Positions 23,901 to 30,547 of a DNA stretch of 42,445 nt are shown here, in pieces (within the stretch, counting starts at the first letter, position 1; each line of letters begins with the position of its first letter). Under the pieces are notes generated by a model. It ran no database searches. It was not told the origin of the DNA and was given only the letters and a program-made list of their open reading frames with translations. This DNA is from a virus. Both the position numbers and the translations under genes were made by a program. The stretch spans positions 1 to 42,445 of the IMG/VR virus record IMGVR_UViG_3300022226_000012; one strand, given 5' to 3'.

Positions 23901-24290
23901 TTACTGAGCGATGCGGTACTTGTTGTCGTCACCGCGGGCAATTTTCAGAACCGGACCCTTCGCCCACTTGGGGTTCTTCAGATCGACGATTGCTGTTTCA
24001 ATCGTGTTAGGCTTCACCGTGGGGCACTTCTCGATGAGCTCGTCCATCGTGAGCGCGACCTTTGCGTTCTTGAAAACGCTGCGAAGAACTTCCTTGGTTG
24101 AAGGACCGCGCTTCTTTTTGCGACGCTCTTCTTCAACTTCCAGGTCACCGACTTCCATCATCACATCAGCCAGTTCAGCGATGAGTTTGTCTTTCGGCAT
24201 TTTGCGTTTCTTGACGCTGGTACCGGCGTAGTTGTTCAGCTCTTCGTTGAGCTGGGCGACGGTCATGTTTTCAAGGTCTTCGAGTTTCAT
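23901..24290 (-). CDS. SAP/HeH-like plus winged-helix-like protein
   Basis: 129 aa with ATG 24290, 7 nt after AGAAAGGAG. The N-terminus (MTVAQLNEELNNY...KKRKMPKDKLIAEL, 9-40) looks like a SAP/HeH helix-extended-helix DNA-binding motif. A charged linker (EEERRKKKRG) follows. Residues 66-129 (VLRSVF..., TMDELIEKC, KPNTIETAIVDLKNPKWA, KYRIAQ) form a winged-helix-like domain, paralogous to the protein at 29348-29590. It has its own promoter, leader hairpin and terminator, so it is probably an abundant early DNA-binding protein. Confidence 0.7.
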   Translation of the reverse strand: MKLEDLENMTVAQLNEELNNYAGTSVKKRKMPKDKLIAELADVMMEVGDLEVEEERRKKKRGPSTKEVLRSVFKNAKVALTMDELIEKCPTVKPNTIETAIVDLKNPKWAKGPVLKIARGDDNKYRIAQ

Positions 24291-24317
24291 ATTCATACTC
24301 CTTTCTGGGTTTAAATG

Positions 24318-24376
24318 ATGACGCGCAATTGCGACGTCATGTATTAAATGATAGTTCCATTTTATCTGAAATGCAA
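24318..24376 (-). promoter_or_regulatory. Promoter and leader hairpin of the SAP/winged-helix gene
   Basis: On the minus strand TTGCAT (24371-24376), 17-bp spacer, TATCAT (24348-24353), then TTAATAC. The leader contains ATGACG / CGTCAT flanking the palindrome CGCAATTGCG (24318-24340), a stable hairpin with one bulge, before AGAAAGGAG. Confidence 0.75.
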
Positions 24377-24457
24377 GTATTCTTTTAAATTCATTTTGAG
24401 AAAAGTTTTTCAATTTTGCGGGCATAATACCAGCGACGGTACAGGTTGCGGATTCGA

Positions 24458-25132
24458 TTAATCATGTTCAACCTCCGCAGGATCAAGCTCACCTTCGTAA
24501 CCGACGCCGATTCGACGACGCGCTGCCCTCCAGGCAGAATCTTCGGCGTCCCATTCACTGTACTTGGTATTCAACCAACGAACCTTACCGTTCTCACGAA
24601 AGTAAATTCGATATTCACCGTGCGTTCCTTTCTCAAGATGGTGGTACCAAAATATGATATCGTCGAGTCGGCTGATGCGCTCGACTTTCGGCCGGTACTT
24701 GTTCTCTTCCATGAGGTCCTTTTCTTCTTTCGCAATGTGGTAGACTTGCTTAACACGGTGGCGCCGTCCCTTCGTCCAGTCAACAATTTCATTTCCATCG
24801 AAGGCGCAAAGGTGAGCATTAACAAGAACGAAGAACTTTTTGCCTTTGGGCAATTCTTTTTCGAGAGAGTTGACCGTCTTGCCTTCAAAATGGCCAGTCA
24901 CTGTGACGTGATGATGACCGAGATCATTCACCGCAGGCAACCACAGCCCCATGTTCGCGCCCTTGCCCTTCCGTCTACCTCGAGCTTTCATGACGGCATG
25001 AGCTTCGTCATACGTGGAGTCAGTGACGAGTGCGAGTGCCTTCACAGTGCAGTCATTGCCTTCGCCTAACTCGTTGCTTCTGGTACGGAGGTGCGAGTGT
25101 TTTTCTTTGGATGTTAAATTTTCTAACGCCAT
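24458..25132 (-). CDS. Papain-fold cysteine-peptidase-like protein
   Basis: 224 aa after AGAAAGGAGCAAACGAA. GEGNDCTVKALALVTDSTYDEAHAVMK (residues 23-49) with C28 at a helix start, and FFVLVNAHLCAFDGNEIVDW (100-119) with H107, follow the Cys-then-His order of phage papain/C39-like fold proteins. The C-terminal 100 residues form an extra, basic and Trp-rich region. Proteolysis is possible but not shown; such proteins may cut a host or phage target early in infection. Confidence 0.6.
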   Translation of the reverse strand: MALENLTSKEKHSHLRTRSNELGEGNDCTVKALALVTDSTYDEAHAVMKARGRRKGKGANMGLWLPAVNDLGHHHVTVTGHFEGKTVNSLEKELPKGKKFFVLVNAHLCAFDGNEIVDWTKGRRHRVKQVYHIAKEEKDLMEENKYRPKVERISRLDDIIFWYHHLEKGTHGEYRIYFRENGKVRWLNTKYSEWDAEDSAWRAARRRIGVGYEGELDPAEVEHD

Positions 25133-25172
25133 TTCGTTTGCTCCTTTCTAATGTACTGTGCTACTGTATTAA

Positions 25173-25200
25173 ATGATAGTATACTGTGAGTTTTTTGCAA
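25173..25200 (-). promoter_or_regulatory. Promoter of the peptidase-like gene
   Basis: On the minus strand TTGCAA (25195-25200), 16-bp spacer, TATCAT (25173-25178), followed by TTAATACAG and an AGAAAGGAG site. It matches the other leftward promoters in spacing and downstream sequence. Confidence 0.7.
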
Positions 25201-25236
25201 CCTGAAAATTGCATTGATTTAAAATGAATTGTCAAT

Positions 25237-25260
25237 AAAAAAGAGCGGCCGAAGCCGCTC
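25237..25260 (-). terminator. Rho-independent terminator with TTCG loop
   Basis: On the minus strand GAGCGGC-TTCG-GCCGCTC is followed by TTTTTT. It closes the operon that starts at the 26.2-kb promoter. Confidence 0.92.
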
Positions 25261-25315
25261 AATCCGTCACTGCCGATTACTGATAAGCAGGTCAGGAATA
25301 CGCGAAAGGAGCAAC

Positions 25316-25633
25316 CTACGCGTTTGGTGGATTGTTGCAGACGAGTTTCACTGCCCGCCAATTGAACGAATCTCTGAAGCGCTGGTGGTCTTCATCTGTC
25401 CATTGCTTGAAAGGCTTGTGCTCCAAATCCGAAATTGATTCATGGAAATTAAATCGTGTGGAATATTCAGTATCGTCGTCCTCGGGGATACCAAAATCCG
25501 TGATAGTGATGTCCTCGATTTCTAGGCCCAGGATGTCACTGACGATTTCAATTGCGTGACGTCTTGCGAAGTCATGCTTGAGTAGACCTTCATCGCTGAG
25601 TGCTTTTACGATATTTTCTGCCATAGTGCTCAT
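25316..25633 (-). CDS. Acidic hypothetical protein
   Basis: 105 aa with ATG 25633, 7 nt after AGGAG; a longer frame lacks a better site. It is acidic (TITDFGIPEDDDTEYS) with a helical N-terminus, last gene of its operon. No family is recognised; small acidic proteins like this are common among phage early host-takeover genes. Confidence 0.6.
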   Translation of the reverse strand: MSTMAENIVKALSDEGLLKHDFARRHAIEIVSDILGLEIEDITITDFGIPEDDDTEYSTRFNFHESISDLEHKPFKQWTDEDHQRFRDSFNWRAVKLVCNNPPNA

Positions 25634-25643
25634 TTCAATTCTC

Positions 25644-25946
25644 CTAAAATTGGTTGCCGGTTTCGTATTCTTCATATTTGAATACGATCGTCATGTACGA
25701 GAGCTTTTCATCGTAGCTCAACGCGTCCCAGTACTCCAAACACTCCTCATCCATCTCACCATACACGCGAACATGATCGATGCAAAGATCAAAAAGGTCG
25801 TCGCGTGTGATTGAATCACCAGGTAGGTCGAAAGCGATGGTCTGGTAGGTGTATTCAAATGCTTGGATCAGCTTTTCGTCGATGGGAGCCGGGTTAATGT
25901 TCGGGTCCATCACGCTGACGCCTGGTGGAAGGTTAAAGTTGCTCAT
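25644..25946 (-). CDS. Acidic hypothetical protein
   Basis: 100 aa after GGAGGTCGCAGA, overlapping the previous gene by 4 nt. Strongly acidic in the second half (GEMDEECLEYWDALSYDEKL). No recognisable motif. Confidence 0.6.
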   Translation of the reverse strand: MSNFNLPPGVSVMDPNINPAPIDEKLIQAFEYTYQTIAFDLPGDSITRDDLFDLCIDHVRVYGEMDEECLEYWDALSYDEKLSYMTIVFKYEEYETGNQF

Positions 25947-26173
25947 TCTGCGACCTCCATTTCTTCTTTCTCGATGTTCTCGAGCAATACCTCGAAAGTG
26001 TTGTCGTAGCGATTGACACTGTGACCGAAATCAAATACTCGGTAAGCGTGGGCCCAGCTCATTTCGTTCGGGAAGTGCTCACGGGTGATAGATTCAGCTC
26101 TTTCACCCAGCTCTTGCAGCTCTTGCATGATTTCGGATAGCGCATTGTAGGCTTCATGTTGTTCGTGATTCAT
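25943..26173 (-). CDS. Small acidic helical protein
   Basis: 76 aa, first gene after the 26.2-kb promoter, with AGAAAGGAGCAACCAAA before the ATG. It is mostly helical (YNALSEIMQELQELGERAES) with an acidic C-terminus (ENIEKEEMEV). The function is unknown. Confidence 0.6.
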   Translation of the reverse strand: MNHEQHEAYNALSEIMQELQELGERAESITREHFPNEMSWAHAYRVFDFGHSVNRYDNTFEVLLENIEKEEMEVAE

Positions 26174-26192
26174 TTTGGTTGCTCCTTTCTAA

Positions 26193-26244
26193 ACAGCTTT
26201 ATTGCTGTATTAAATGAGTATAGCAAATGGGGTCGCTTCTGCAA
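26193..26244 (-). promoter_or_regulatory. Promoter and ACAGC/GCTGT leader hairpin (26.2 kb)
   Basis: On the minus strand TTGCAG (26239-26244), 16-bp spacer, TATACT (26217-26222), then TTTAATACAGC. The 5' leader ACAGC-aataaa-GCTGT (26193-26208) forms a small hairpin. The leader is nearly identical to that at 27.75 kb. Confidence 0.72.
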
Positions 26245-26253
26245 CCTATGAAT

Positions 26254-26598
26254 TTACCATGAACAATATTCTTTTATGCGGGCCGGATACAGGTGACCCT
26301 GTTTATTGCCGTAAACATCTTCGATCCAACGGATGCCGAAGGTTATGCGCGGGATTGCGAAATCGCCGACGTCTTCACTGTGGACCGCAAAGAAAACGTC
26401 GTGCCGCCCACCTGTTCCTTCAACCGGATACCCGTTTTTCATATCCGGTGCTGTTTCTACGGTTTCAAGGAACTGTATGCGACACTTGAAATTCTCAAGC
26501 ATGAACCCCACGAAGGCTTCCACCTCGGTTTCTTTGACTTCCGTCCCGGGCCAGACGCAGACCTGGGTGAAATTGTCATTGAGTTTTACGTTTTTCAT
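26254..26598 (-). CDS. Hypothetical protein
   Basis: 114 aa after TTGGAGAACCAAA. The middle contains GRHDVFFAVHSEDVGDFAIPRI and the end IRWIEDVYGNKQGHLYPARI, an alpha/beta pattern. It is the last gene of the 27.8-kb operon. Its stop lies only ten bases from the next promoter. No family is recognised. Confidence 0.6.
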   Translation of the reverse strand: MKNVKLNDNFTQVCVWPGTEVKETEVEAFVGFMLENFKCRIQFLETVETAPDMKNGYPVEGTGGRHDVFFAVHSEDVGDFAIPRITFGIRWIEDVYGNKQGHLYPARIKEYCSW

Positions 26599-26611
26599 TT
26601 TGGTTCTCCAA

Positions 26612-26671
26612 TTAAAAGAAAATAATCAAAATCATAATTATGACGAATGGTCCGATGTAGCGCGGCCGCAT
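26612..26671 (-). CDS. Tiny hydrophobic peptide
   Basis: 19 aa (MRPRYIGPFVIIMILIIFF) after GGGAGAATGAT. It consists of a basic start and one hydrophobic helix. It fills the gap between two genes of the operon exactly. Only the ribosome site and placement support it. Confidence 0.4.
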   Translation of the reverse strand: MRPRYIGPFVIIMILIIFF

Positions 26672-26672
26672 A

Positions 26673-26954
26673 TCATTCTCCCAGTTTAATTGTATAGACT
26701 TCATCGAACGAGCCCGGTTCATCGCTCGCTTTTAAGACGACCTCGGCAGTCGTTTCATCTACCCACGTCCAGATGAAGTCGTACGGGGTTTGGCCATTGT
26801 CAAGTGCTCGGCCGTAGAAACTAGCCCACGCATCCAGAAGGATTCGGTTGGTGTTAGTGTAGGGCCCGCATTGAAAACCTTCGGTCCAGATGGGGCCGTC
26901 GTCATCTTCATAAGGGAATTGGGTTTCGAAAATGTGAATCGTGCGAGTAGTCAT
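26673..26954 (-). CDS. Acidic hypothetical protein
   Basis: 93 aa, acidic and aromatic (ETQFPYEDDDGPIWTEGFQC, FIWTWVDETTAEVVL). It overlaps the upstream gene by one base. The pattern of strands resembles a small beta-rich fold; no family is recognised. Confidence 0.6.
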   Translation of the reverse strand: MTTRTIHIFETQFPYEDDDGPIWTEGFQCGPYTNTNRILLDAWASFYGRALDNGQTPYDFIWTWVDETTAEVVLKASDEPGSFDEVYTIKLGE

Positions 26955-27280
26955 TAGTCTTCCTCGTCTACGAATTTAAGTTTGGCTTCGCTTAAGGTTT
27001 CAGCAATCCCCGCAGTGTAATCTTCATCTCCGATAAACTGCGCTTCTCCTTTCAACAAAGCCTCAAGATCGAAATTATTGTACTTGTCGATCGTGCCGGC
27101 GAGCACTCTTCCCAGCGTCCAACCTTCAACGTTCATTAAATATTCATCGAGCGCATCTTCATCATCTCTGAGATCCTGGACCGCTTGCAATTGGTCACGG
27201 GTGACGGTGAGGTTGAACTTGCTCGTGTCAAATCGGTCATATGTCTTACCGAAGACGTGATACTTCGCTACTTTACTCAT
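26954..27280 (-). CDS. Acidic hypothetical protein
   Basis: 108 aa with AGAAAGGAGCAAATAGAA upstream. It is acidic throughout (VQDLRDDEDALDEYLMNVEG) and ends VDEED. No recognisable motif. It is the third gene of the 27.8-kb operon. Confidence 0.6.
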   Translation of the reverse strand: MSKVAKYHVFGKTYDRFDTSKFNLTVTRDQLQAVQDLRDDEDALDEYLMNVEGWTLGRVLAGTIDKYNNFDLEALLKGEAQFIGDEDYTAGIAETLSEAKLKFVDEED

Positions 27281-27316
27281 TTCTATTTGCTCCTTTCTGT
27301 TGATAAAAAATATTCA

Positions 27317-27511
27317 CTACAGGTTGAGTGAATTCATGTACGCTCTCCATTCTTCACTATGAATGAGAGGCATTTGATTGTCATTCAAGAAGAGCTCGAG
27401 GAGTATAAGAAGATCAATCTCGAGCTTTGATCCTGGGCCGTTGGTTTCGCAACCGAGCCACCCATCTTCATGGAACTCGGCGGCTTCTTTCAAATGATCA
27501 AAGTTTGGCAT
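27317..27511 (-). CDS. Small acidic hypothetical protein
   Basis: 64 aa after AGAAAGGAGCAACCAA. Helical and acidic, with a Leu-rich middle (LEIDLLILLELFLNDNQMPL). No family is recognised. Confidence 0.6.
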   Translation of the reverse strand: MPNFDHLKEAAEFHEDGWLGCETNGPGSKLEIDLLILLELFLNDNQMPLIHSEEWRAYMNSLNL

Positions 27512-27525
27512 TTGGTTGCTCCTTT

Positions 27526-27729
27526 CTAATAAATGATTATGATGGACGGGTCTTCTGCATCAGTGCGATCTTCGCTGGTGACATAATTAATGTACTTTGC
27601 GAGGCGCTGAGCGTAAGTCAGTTCAGGCTCAAAATCTTTGCGTGGGTCGAGCTGCGGGCAACACATTCCGTCAGCAGCGATTTGCTCTATGAGCTCTTTG
27701 GTGAAGGTGACTTGTTTTTGCTTGTGCAT
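27526..27729 (-). CDS. Small hypothetical protein, first of the operon
   Basis: 67 aa, ATG preceded by AGAAAGGAGCAACCAA and the conserved leader. Contains CC (DGMCCPQLDPRKD) and a helical segment (YAQRLAKYINYV). No family is recognised. Confidence 0.6.
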   Translation of the reverse strand: MHKQKQVTFTKELIEQIAADGMCCPQLDPRKDFEPELTYAQRLAKYINYVTSEDRTDAEDPSIIIIY

Positions 27730-27747
27730 TTGGTTGCTCCTTTCTAG

Positions 27748-27799
27748 ACAGCTTTATTGCTGTATTAAACGATTATAGTTACTCGTATGTCTTCTGCAA
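27748..27799 (-). promoter_or_regulatory. Promoter and ACAGC/GCTGT leader hairpin (27.8 kb)
   Basis: On the minus strand TTGCAG (27794-27799), 16-bp spacer, TATAAT (27772-27777), then GTTTAATACAGC. ACAGC and GCTGT (27748-27763) form a small hairpin before AGAAAGGAG. It drives the run of small genes down to 26254. Confidence 0.78.
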
Positions 27800-27836
27800 C
27801 CAATGAATTTATATGAATTTAAAATCAATTTTCACC

Positions 27837-27922
27837 AAAATATTCAAAGAAAATATTCAAATTCTGAAATGAAAAAACCATTTTCGGTTTGAAGAAAATA
27901 TTCAAAAAAAATATTCAAATTC
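27837..27922 (+). repeat. AT-rich direct repeats (AATATTCAAA family), right copy
   Basis: AAAATATTCAAA elements occur as two pairs (27837-27863 and about 27893-27922), spaced like those at 22511-22616. They lie in gene-free AT-rich DNA just upstream of the 27.8-kb promoter. The two clusters flank the main leftward gene block. Confidence 0.7.
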
Positions 27923-28242
27923 ATCATTTTTATTTTTGAATTCTTTTGAGTTTTGATTTGAAAACGTCTAGGATTTGATTTCATATTTATTTGGGATTGG
28001 TGAAGGAATCTGTCGGGGTTTCGTTTGGAATTGTGTCAGAAGGCTGGTGAGGTTGCGAGCCTCGCTGTCACTCACGCGAAGTAGGTTGATTTGGACGTGA
28101 GTATAGGTTTGTAGGTGAAAGCCTCTTATAGCGATTCATTGCTTGTGGCATGAAAGGATGAGGTTCGCGAGCAAAGGACGACTGGAAGTCGTCAGGTTTC
28201 TCTCTCACAAATCGTCTTCATTCATTTTTAAGGCGACTCATT

Positions 28243-28334
28243 TTCTTGCGGCACGGCTTTTTTCTGAGTGGCTGAAATCACCTGCGGCTCCAAAAGTTCT
28301 TGCGGCCCTGGTTTTTTCTGAGTGGCTGAAATCA
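28243..28334 (+). repeat. TTGCGGCC-family repeat, two further copies
   Basis: Two 38-bp copies (28243-28280 and 28297-28334) share TTCTTGCGGC, TTTTTTCTGAG and GGCTGAAATCA; the first differs by a few bases in the middle. The first 26 bp of the second copy match the 36-bp repeats at 22.9 kb. After the shared core the tails differ: TGGCTGAAATCA here and AGAAAGAA there. Confidence 0.8.
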
Positions 28335-28373
28335 GTCGCGGTTGATCGTCTGAAATGTAATCATTTTGAGCGA

Positions 28374-28449
28374 CTCTGATCAGTCAAACTCTGGTCATTC
28401 ACGATGATCTGTCTGCGATCGGCCGATCGGCTCTGATCAGTCAAACTCT
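28374..28449 (+). repeat. 19-bp direct repeat around a 14-bp palindrome
   Basis: CTCTGATCAGTCAAACTCT occurs at 28374-28392 and again at 28431-28449. Between them lies the perfect palindrome CGATCGGCCGATCG (28416-28429). The repeat itself contains the palindrome TGATCA. This looks like a protein-binding array. Confidence 0.75.
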
Positions 28450-28604
28450 ATATCGTCACAGGTCATGCGATGATGTGTCTGGCACTGTGAGCCACTGAAA
28501 TGGAGGAGTGGTACATGGGTGTGGGTATTAAGTGAAAGCGGGAGAGAGCCACAGAGCTTTGGTGAAAGCCAGTGCTGGTCCCATATGTGGGCTCATATGT
28601 GATC

Positions 28605-28632
28605 CAAAATGAAGCCCCGGCGAACCGGGGCT
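28605..28632 (-). terminator. Stem-loop terminator with TTCG loop
   Basis: On the minus strand AGCCCCGG-TTCG-CCGGGGCT is followed by TCATTTT. The T-tract is imperfect but the stem is strong. It closes the operon that starts at the 29.0-kb promoter. Confidence 0.75.
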
Positions 28633-28641
28633 GGGGTGAGG

Positions 28642-28860
28642 CTATAGCTTTGCAGCAAACCGCATGGCTGAAGCTAATGAGTTGCTGGAGTACACTGACT
28701 GGATATACGCTTCATCCGTGTCCCAGTTGTGCAGCGTTTGGACAATGTAAAGCCCGCCCTCGCAGCACTGTATGTGAACGTTGGGGTTGGATTTCAGCTC
28801 ATAGCTGTCATCCTCGAGCTCCGGAAATTGCGCCGGAATATGCGTGAATAAGTCTCCCAT
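28642..28860 (-). CDS. Hypothetical protein
   Basis: 72 aa. ATG 28860 is chosen because GGGAG lies 5 nt before it; ATG 28872 is an alternative that adds four residues. It begins MGDLFTHIPAQFPELEDDSY and contains HIQCCEGGLYIVQTLHNWDT. No family is recognised. Confidence 0.55.
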   Translation of the reverse strand: MGDLFTHIPAQFPELEDDSYELKSNPNVHIQCCEGGLYIVQTLHNWDTDEAYIQSVYSSNSLASAMRFAAKL

Positions 28861-28873
28861 TTTTACTCCCATT

Positions 28874-28978
28874 TTAGTGCATGGTGGTCAGCTGAGGGAT
28901 GAGCTCCGCAGCTTTTACAGCGAGTTGAAAACCGGTGTAGGCAGTGTAGGCGATGACTGTGATGACGAAGTATTTCAT
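28874..28978 (-). CDS. Very small protein with hydrophobic N-terminus
   Basis: 34 aa (starts MKYFVITVIAYTAYTGFQLA) after AGAAAGGAGCAAGAA. It is the first gene downstream of a consensus promoter. The N-terminal 20 residues could be a membrane segment or signal. The function is unknown. Confidence 0.6.
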   Translation of the reverse strand: MKYFVITVIAYTAYTGFQLAVKAAELIPQLTTMH

Positions 28979-29015
28979 TTCTTGCTCCTTTCTGTTTTAC
29001 TGTTTAAGTATAATG

Positions 29016-29043
29016 ATTATAGTCCATCTGTCATATAATACAA
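29016..29043 (-). promoter_or_regulatory. Sigma70-like promoter (29.0 kb)
   Basis: On the minus strand TTGTAT (29038-29043), 16-bp spacer, TATAAT (29016-29021). A perfect -10 hexamer and the same 16-bp spacing as the neighbouring promoters. Confidence 0.8.
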
Positions 29044-29308
29044 CCATTCATTTGGCTATTTTACAAATGATGACAATCGCGAAATATCATCTGACGAAGA
29101 TCTACGGGGGCACAGATTGCGGGAGATTGTATTATCTCGTGCCACCCAATGCACTTGTATGGGTAATATTTGAGTGGCGAGAACGTGCCAATAAGAGCGG
29201 GAGAAGTATTGTTTGAGTTTTGAAGGGCGTGAGTACGCTAGGAGAGCAAGACTGAAATCAAGCAAGATTTGTGCCGATTTTGGGAGACTGAAAAAAGATA
29301 TTTGAGGC

Positions 29309-29333
29309 AAAAAAAAAGCGCCCCGAAGGGCGC
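29309..29333 (-). terminator. Rho-independent terminator with TTCG loop
   Basis: On the minus strand GCGCCC-TTCG-GGGCGC is followed by nine T. It closes the single-gene unit of the second winged-helix-like protein. Confidence 0.93.
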
Positions 29334-29347
29334 TAGAAGGGTGGTGA

Positions 29348-29590
29348 TTACTGTGCAATAACGTACTGGTTTTTCTCATTTTTCTCGAGCACGAGCACTT
29401 CGCCGACAGCCCACTTGGGGTTTTTCAGGTCGATGATAGCGGTTTCGACAGTGTTGGGCTTTACTTGACGAACAAGGGCAGCATTACACTTGGTGATGAG
29501 TTGCTCGAGCGTGAAGGCAGCTTTTTTGTTGCTGTAAATTGCACGAATGACAGTTTTGGTAGAACGCTTTTTTTCGGTTTGCTTAGGCAT
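29348..29590 (-). CDS. Winged-helix-like protein (short paralog)
   Basis: 80 aa. VIRAIYSNKKAAFTLEQLIT, then KPNTVETAIIDLKNPKWAVGE and YVIAQ align throughout with the C-terminal domain of the protein at 23901-24290, which additionally has an N-terminal SAP-like part. Its N-terminus is basic (MPKQTEKKRSTK). It has its own promoter, leader hairpin and terminator, so it is probably the first leftward gene expressed. A DNA-binding early protein is likely. Confidence 0.72.
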   Translation of the reverse strand: MPKQTEKKRSTKTVIRAIYSNKKAAFTLEQLITKCNAALVRQVKPNTVETAIIDLKNPKWAVGEVLVLEKNEKNQYVIAQ

Positions 29591-29612
29591 GTTGTATGCT
29601 CCTTTCTGAGTT

Positions 29613-29674
29613 ACAAACGAGCAGTATTGCTTGTTTGTTATATATGATTATAGTTCCGTGCTCATATAATACAA
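29613..29674 (-). promoter_or_regulatory. Promoter and long leader hairpin (29.65 kb)
   Basis: On the minus strand TTGTAT (29669-29674), 16-bp spacer, TATAAT (29647-29652). The leader has ACAAACAAGCA and TGCTCGTTTGT (29613-29638), pairing over 11 positions with one mismatch around an ATAC loop, then AGAAAGGAG. Confidence 0.82.
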
Positions 29675-29990
29675 GGAATCATTTAAATCATTTAGGGTAA
29701 ATAACGCACTTTTTTGAGGTGGTGAAATTGGTGATATCGGCATGGTTCTTGCTATTAGATGAAACGGTAAAAGTATGCAAGAAACGCGCCGATTTGGGAT
29801 TGGTGATGGTGCAGTGATGAAGGTAGGTGGCGGTTTCACTTTTGCTGATCTTTCTTAAAATTTCACTTTCATTTCATCGTCAGTCTACCTTTACCTTCAG
29901 TCGCCACCCCGTCTGCTGCACTGCAACAACCACGGACCTCAATCAGTTGCAAATAGCAACTGAACGATGCTGCACTGCACAAGAGCACAT
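29675..29990. other. Non-coding divergent region, first part
   Basis: No convincing gene on either strand. It contains TGCTGCACTGCA twice (29914-29925; again at 29968-29979), and between them AGTTGC-aaata-GCAACT (29945-29961), a small hairpin. It lies between the leftward early operons and the packaging genes. Confidence 0.5.
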
Positions 29991-30229
29991 GACATCTGAA
30001 GACGGTGACATCTGAAGACGACATGATAGACGATGACATCTGAAGACAATGACACAGAGTAAGACGACACAGAAGGGAGGGGCATCACTCATCTATCTGA
30101 TGACGATTGTACAGAGTGTGATGACACAGATGACTGAGCACTGACGCTGACATATGAAGATGACTACACAGAAGGTGAAGACAAATCACTGAAGGTGAAG
30201 GCTGACATATGAAGACGACTACGCAGAAG
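29991..30229 (+). repeat. Degenerate short repeats upstream of the terminase genes
   Basis: GACATCTGAAGAC occurs at 29991-30003, 30007-30019 and 30035-30047. A 29-bp unit (GCTGACATATGAAGA then GACTAC.CAGAAG) occurs at 30146-30174 and 30201-30229 with two differences. Many GATGACA/GACGACAC variants lie between. There is no coding frame. A packaging (pac/cos) or replication role is possible from its place. Confidence 0.65.
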
Positions 30230-30519
30230 TGAAGACAGACAGGCGGACCCGAGTTTTGGTTCAGGGGTGAAGGTGGGGCGAATTTGACAAAGAAGCGTTG
30301 CCTACGTGTACAGGCAAAACGAGCAGTGATGGGGTGCAACTATACTATAGCAAAATCCACCTGAAACCGCAAGATTTCCCGCACCCTCAGCCCATTAAAA
30401 TCCATCCAAGAATCCACCATTTTTACCACCTTTCAAAACGCCATGATCAACCGCCATTTCATCATAGATCATCGCCTGATCTGCGTCGCCCATAAATAAA
30501 CTGTTTTTGAGTTGATTCC

Positions 30520-30547
30520 TTGAATCATACAATACAACTCATATATT
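30520..30547 (+). promoter_or_regulatory. Candidate promoter of the packaging operon
   Basis: TTGAAT (30520-30525), 16-bp spacer, TATATT (30542-30547). The region overlaps an inverted repeat GAGTTG...CAACTC (about 30509-30540) that might be an operator. Confidence 0.45.

Larger units (their letters stand above)
27923..28604. other. Non-coding region with several repeats
   Basis: About 680 bp without a convincing gene on either strand. It holds two copies of the TTGCGGCC-family repeat, a 19-bp direct repeat and a 14-bp palindrome, described separately, plus AT-rich DNA near its left end. It is a candidate origin or control region. Confidence 0.55.

Noticed and set aside
29065-29216. A + strand ORF of about 50 codons (MMTIAKYHLTKIYGGTDCGR...) in the gap between leftward cassettes
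   Set aside because: The peptide looks protein-like but there is no ribosome site or promoter, and it lies against the transcription of both flanking units. It may be a gene remnant.
30085-30339. A - strand ORF of 84 codons in the repeat region before the terminase genes
   Set aside because: Its composition follows the short DNA repeats, it has no ribosome site and resembles no protein.
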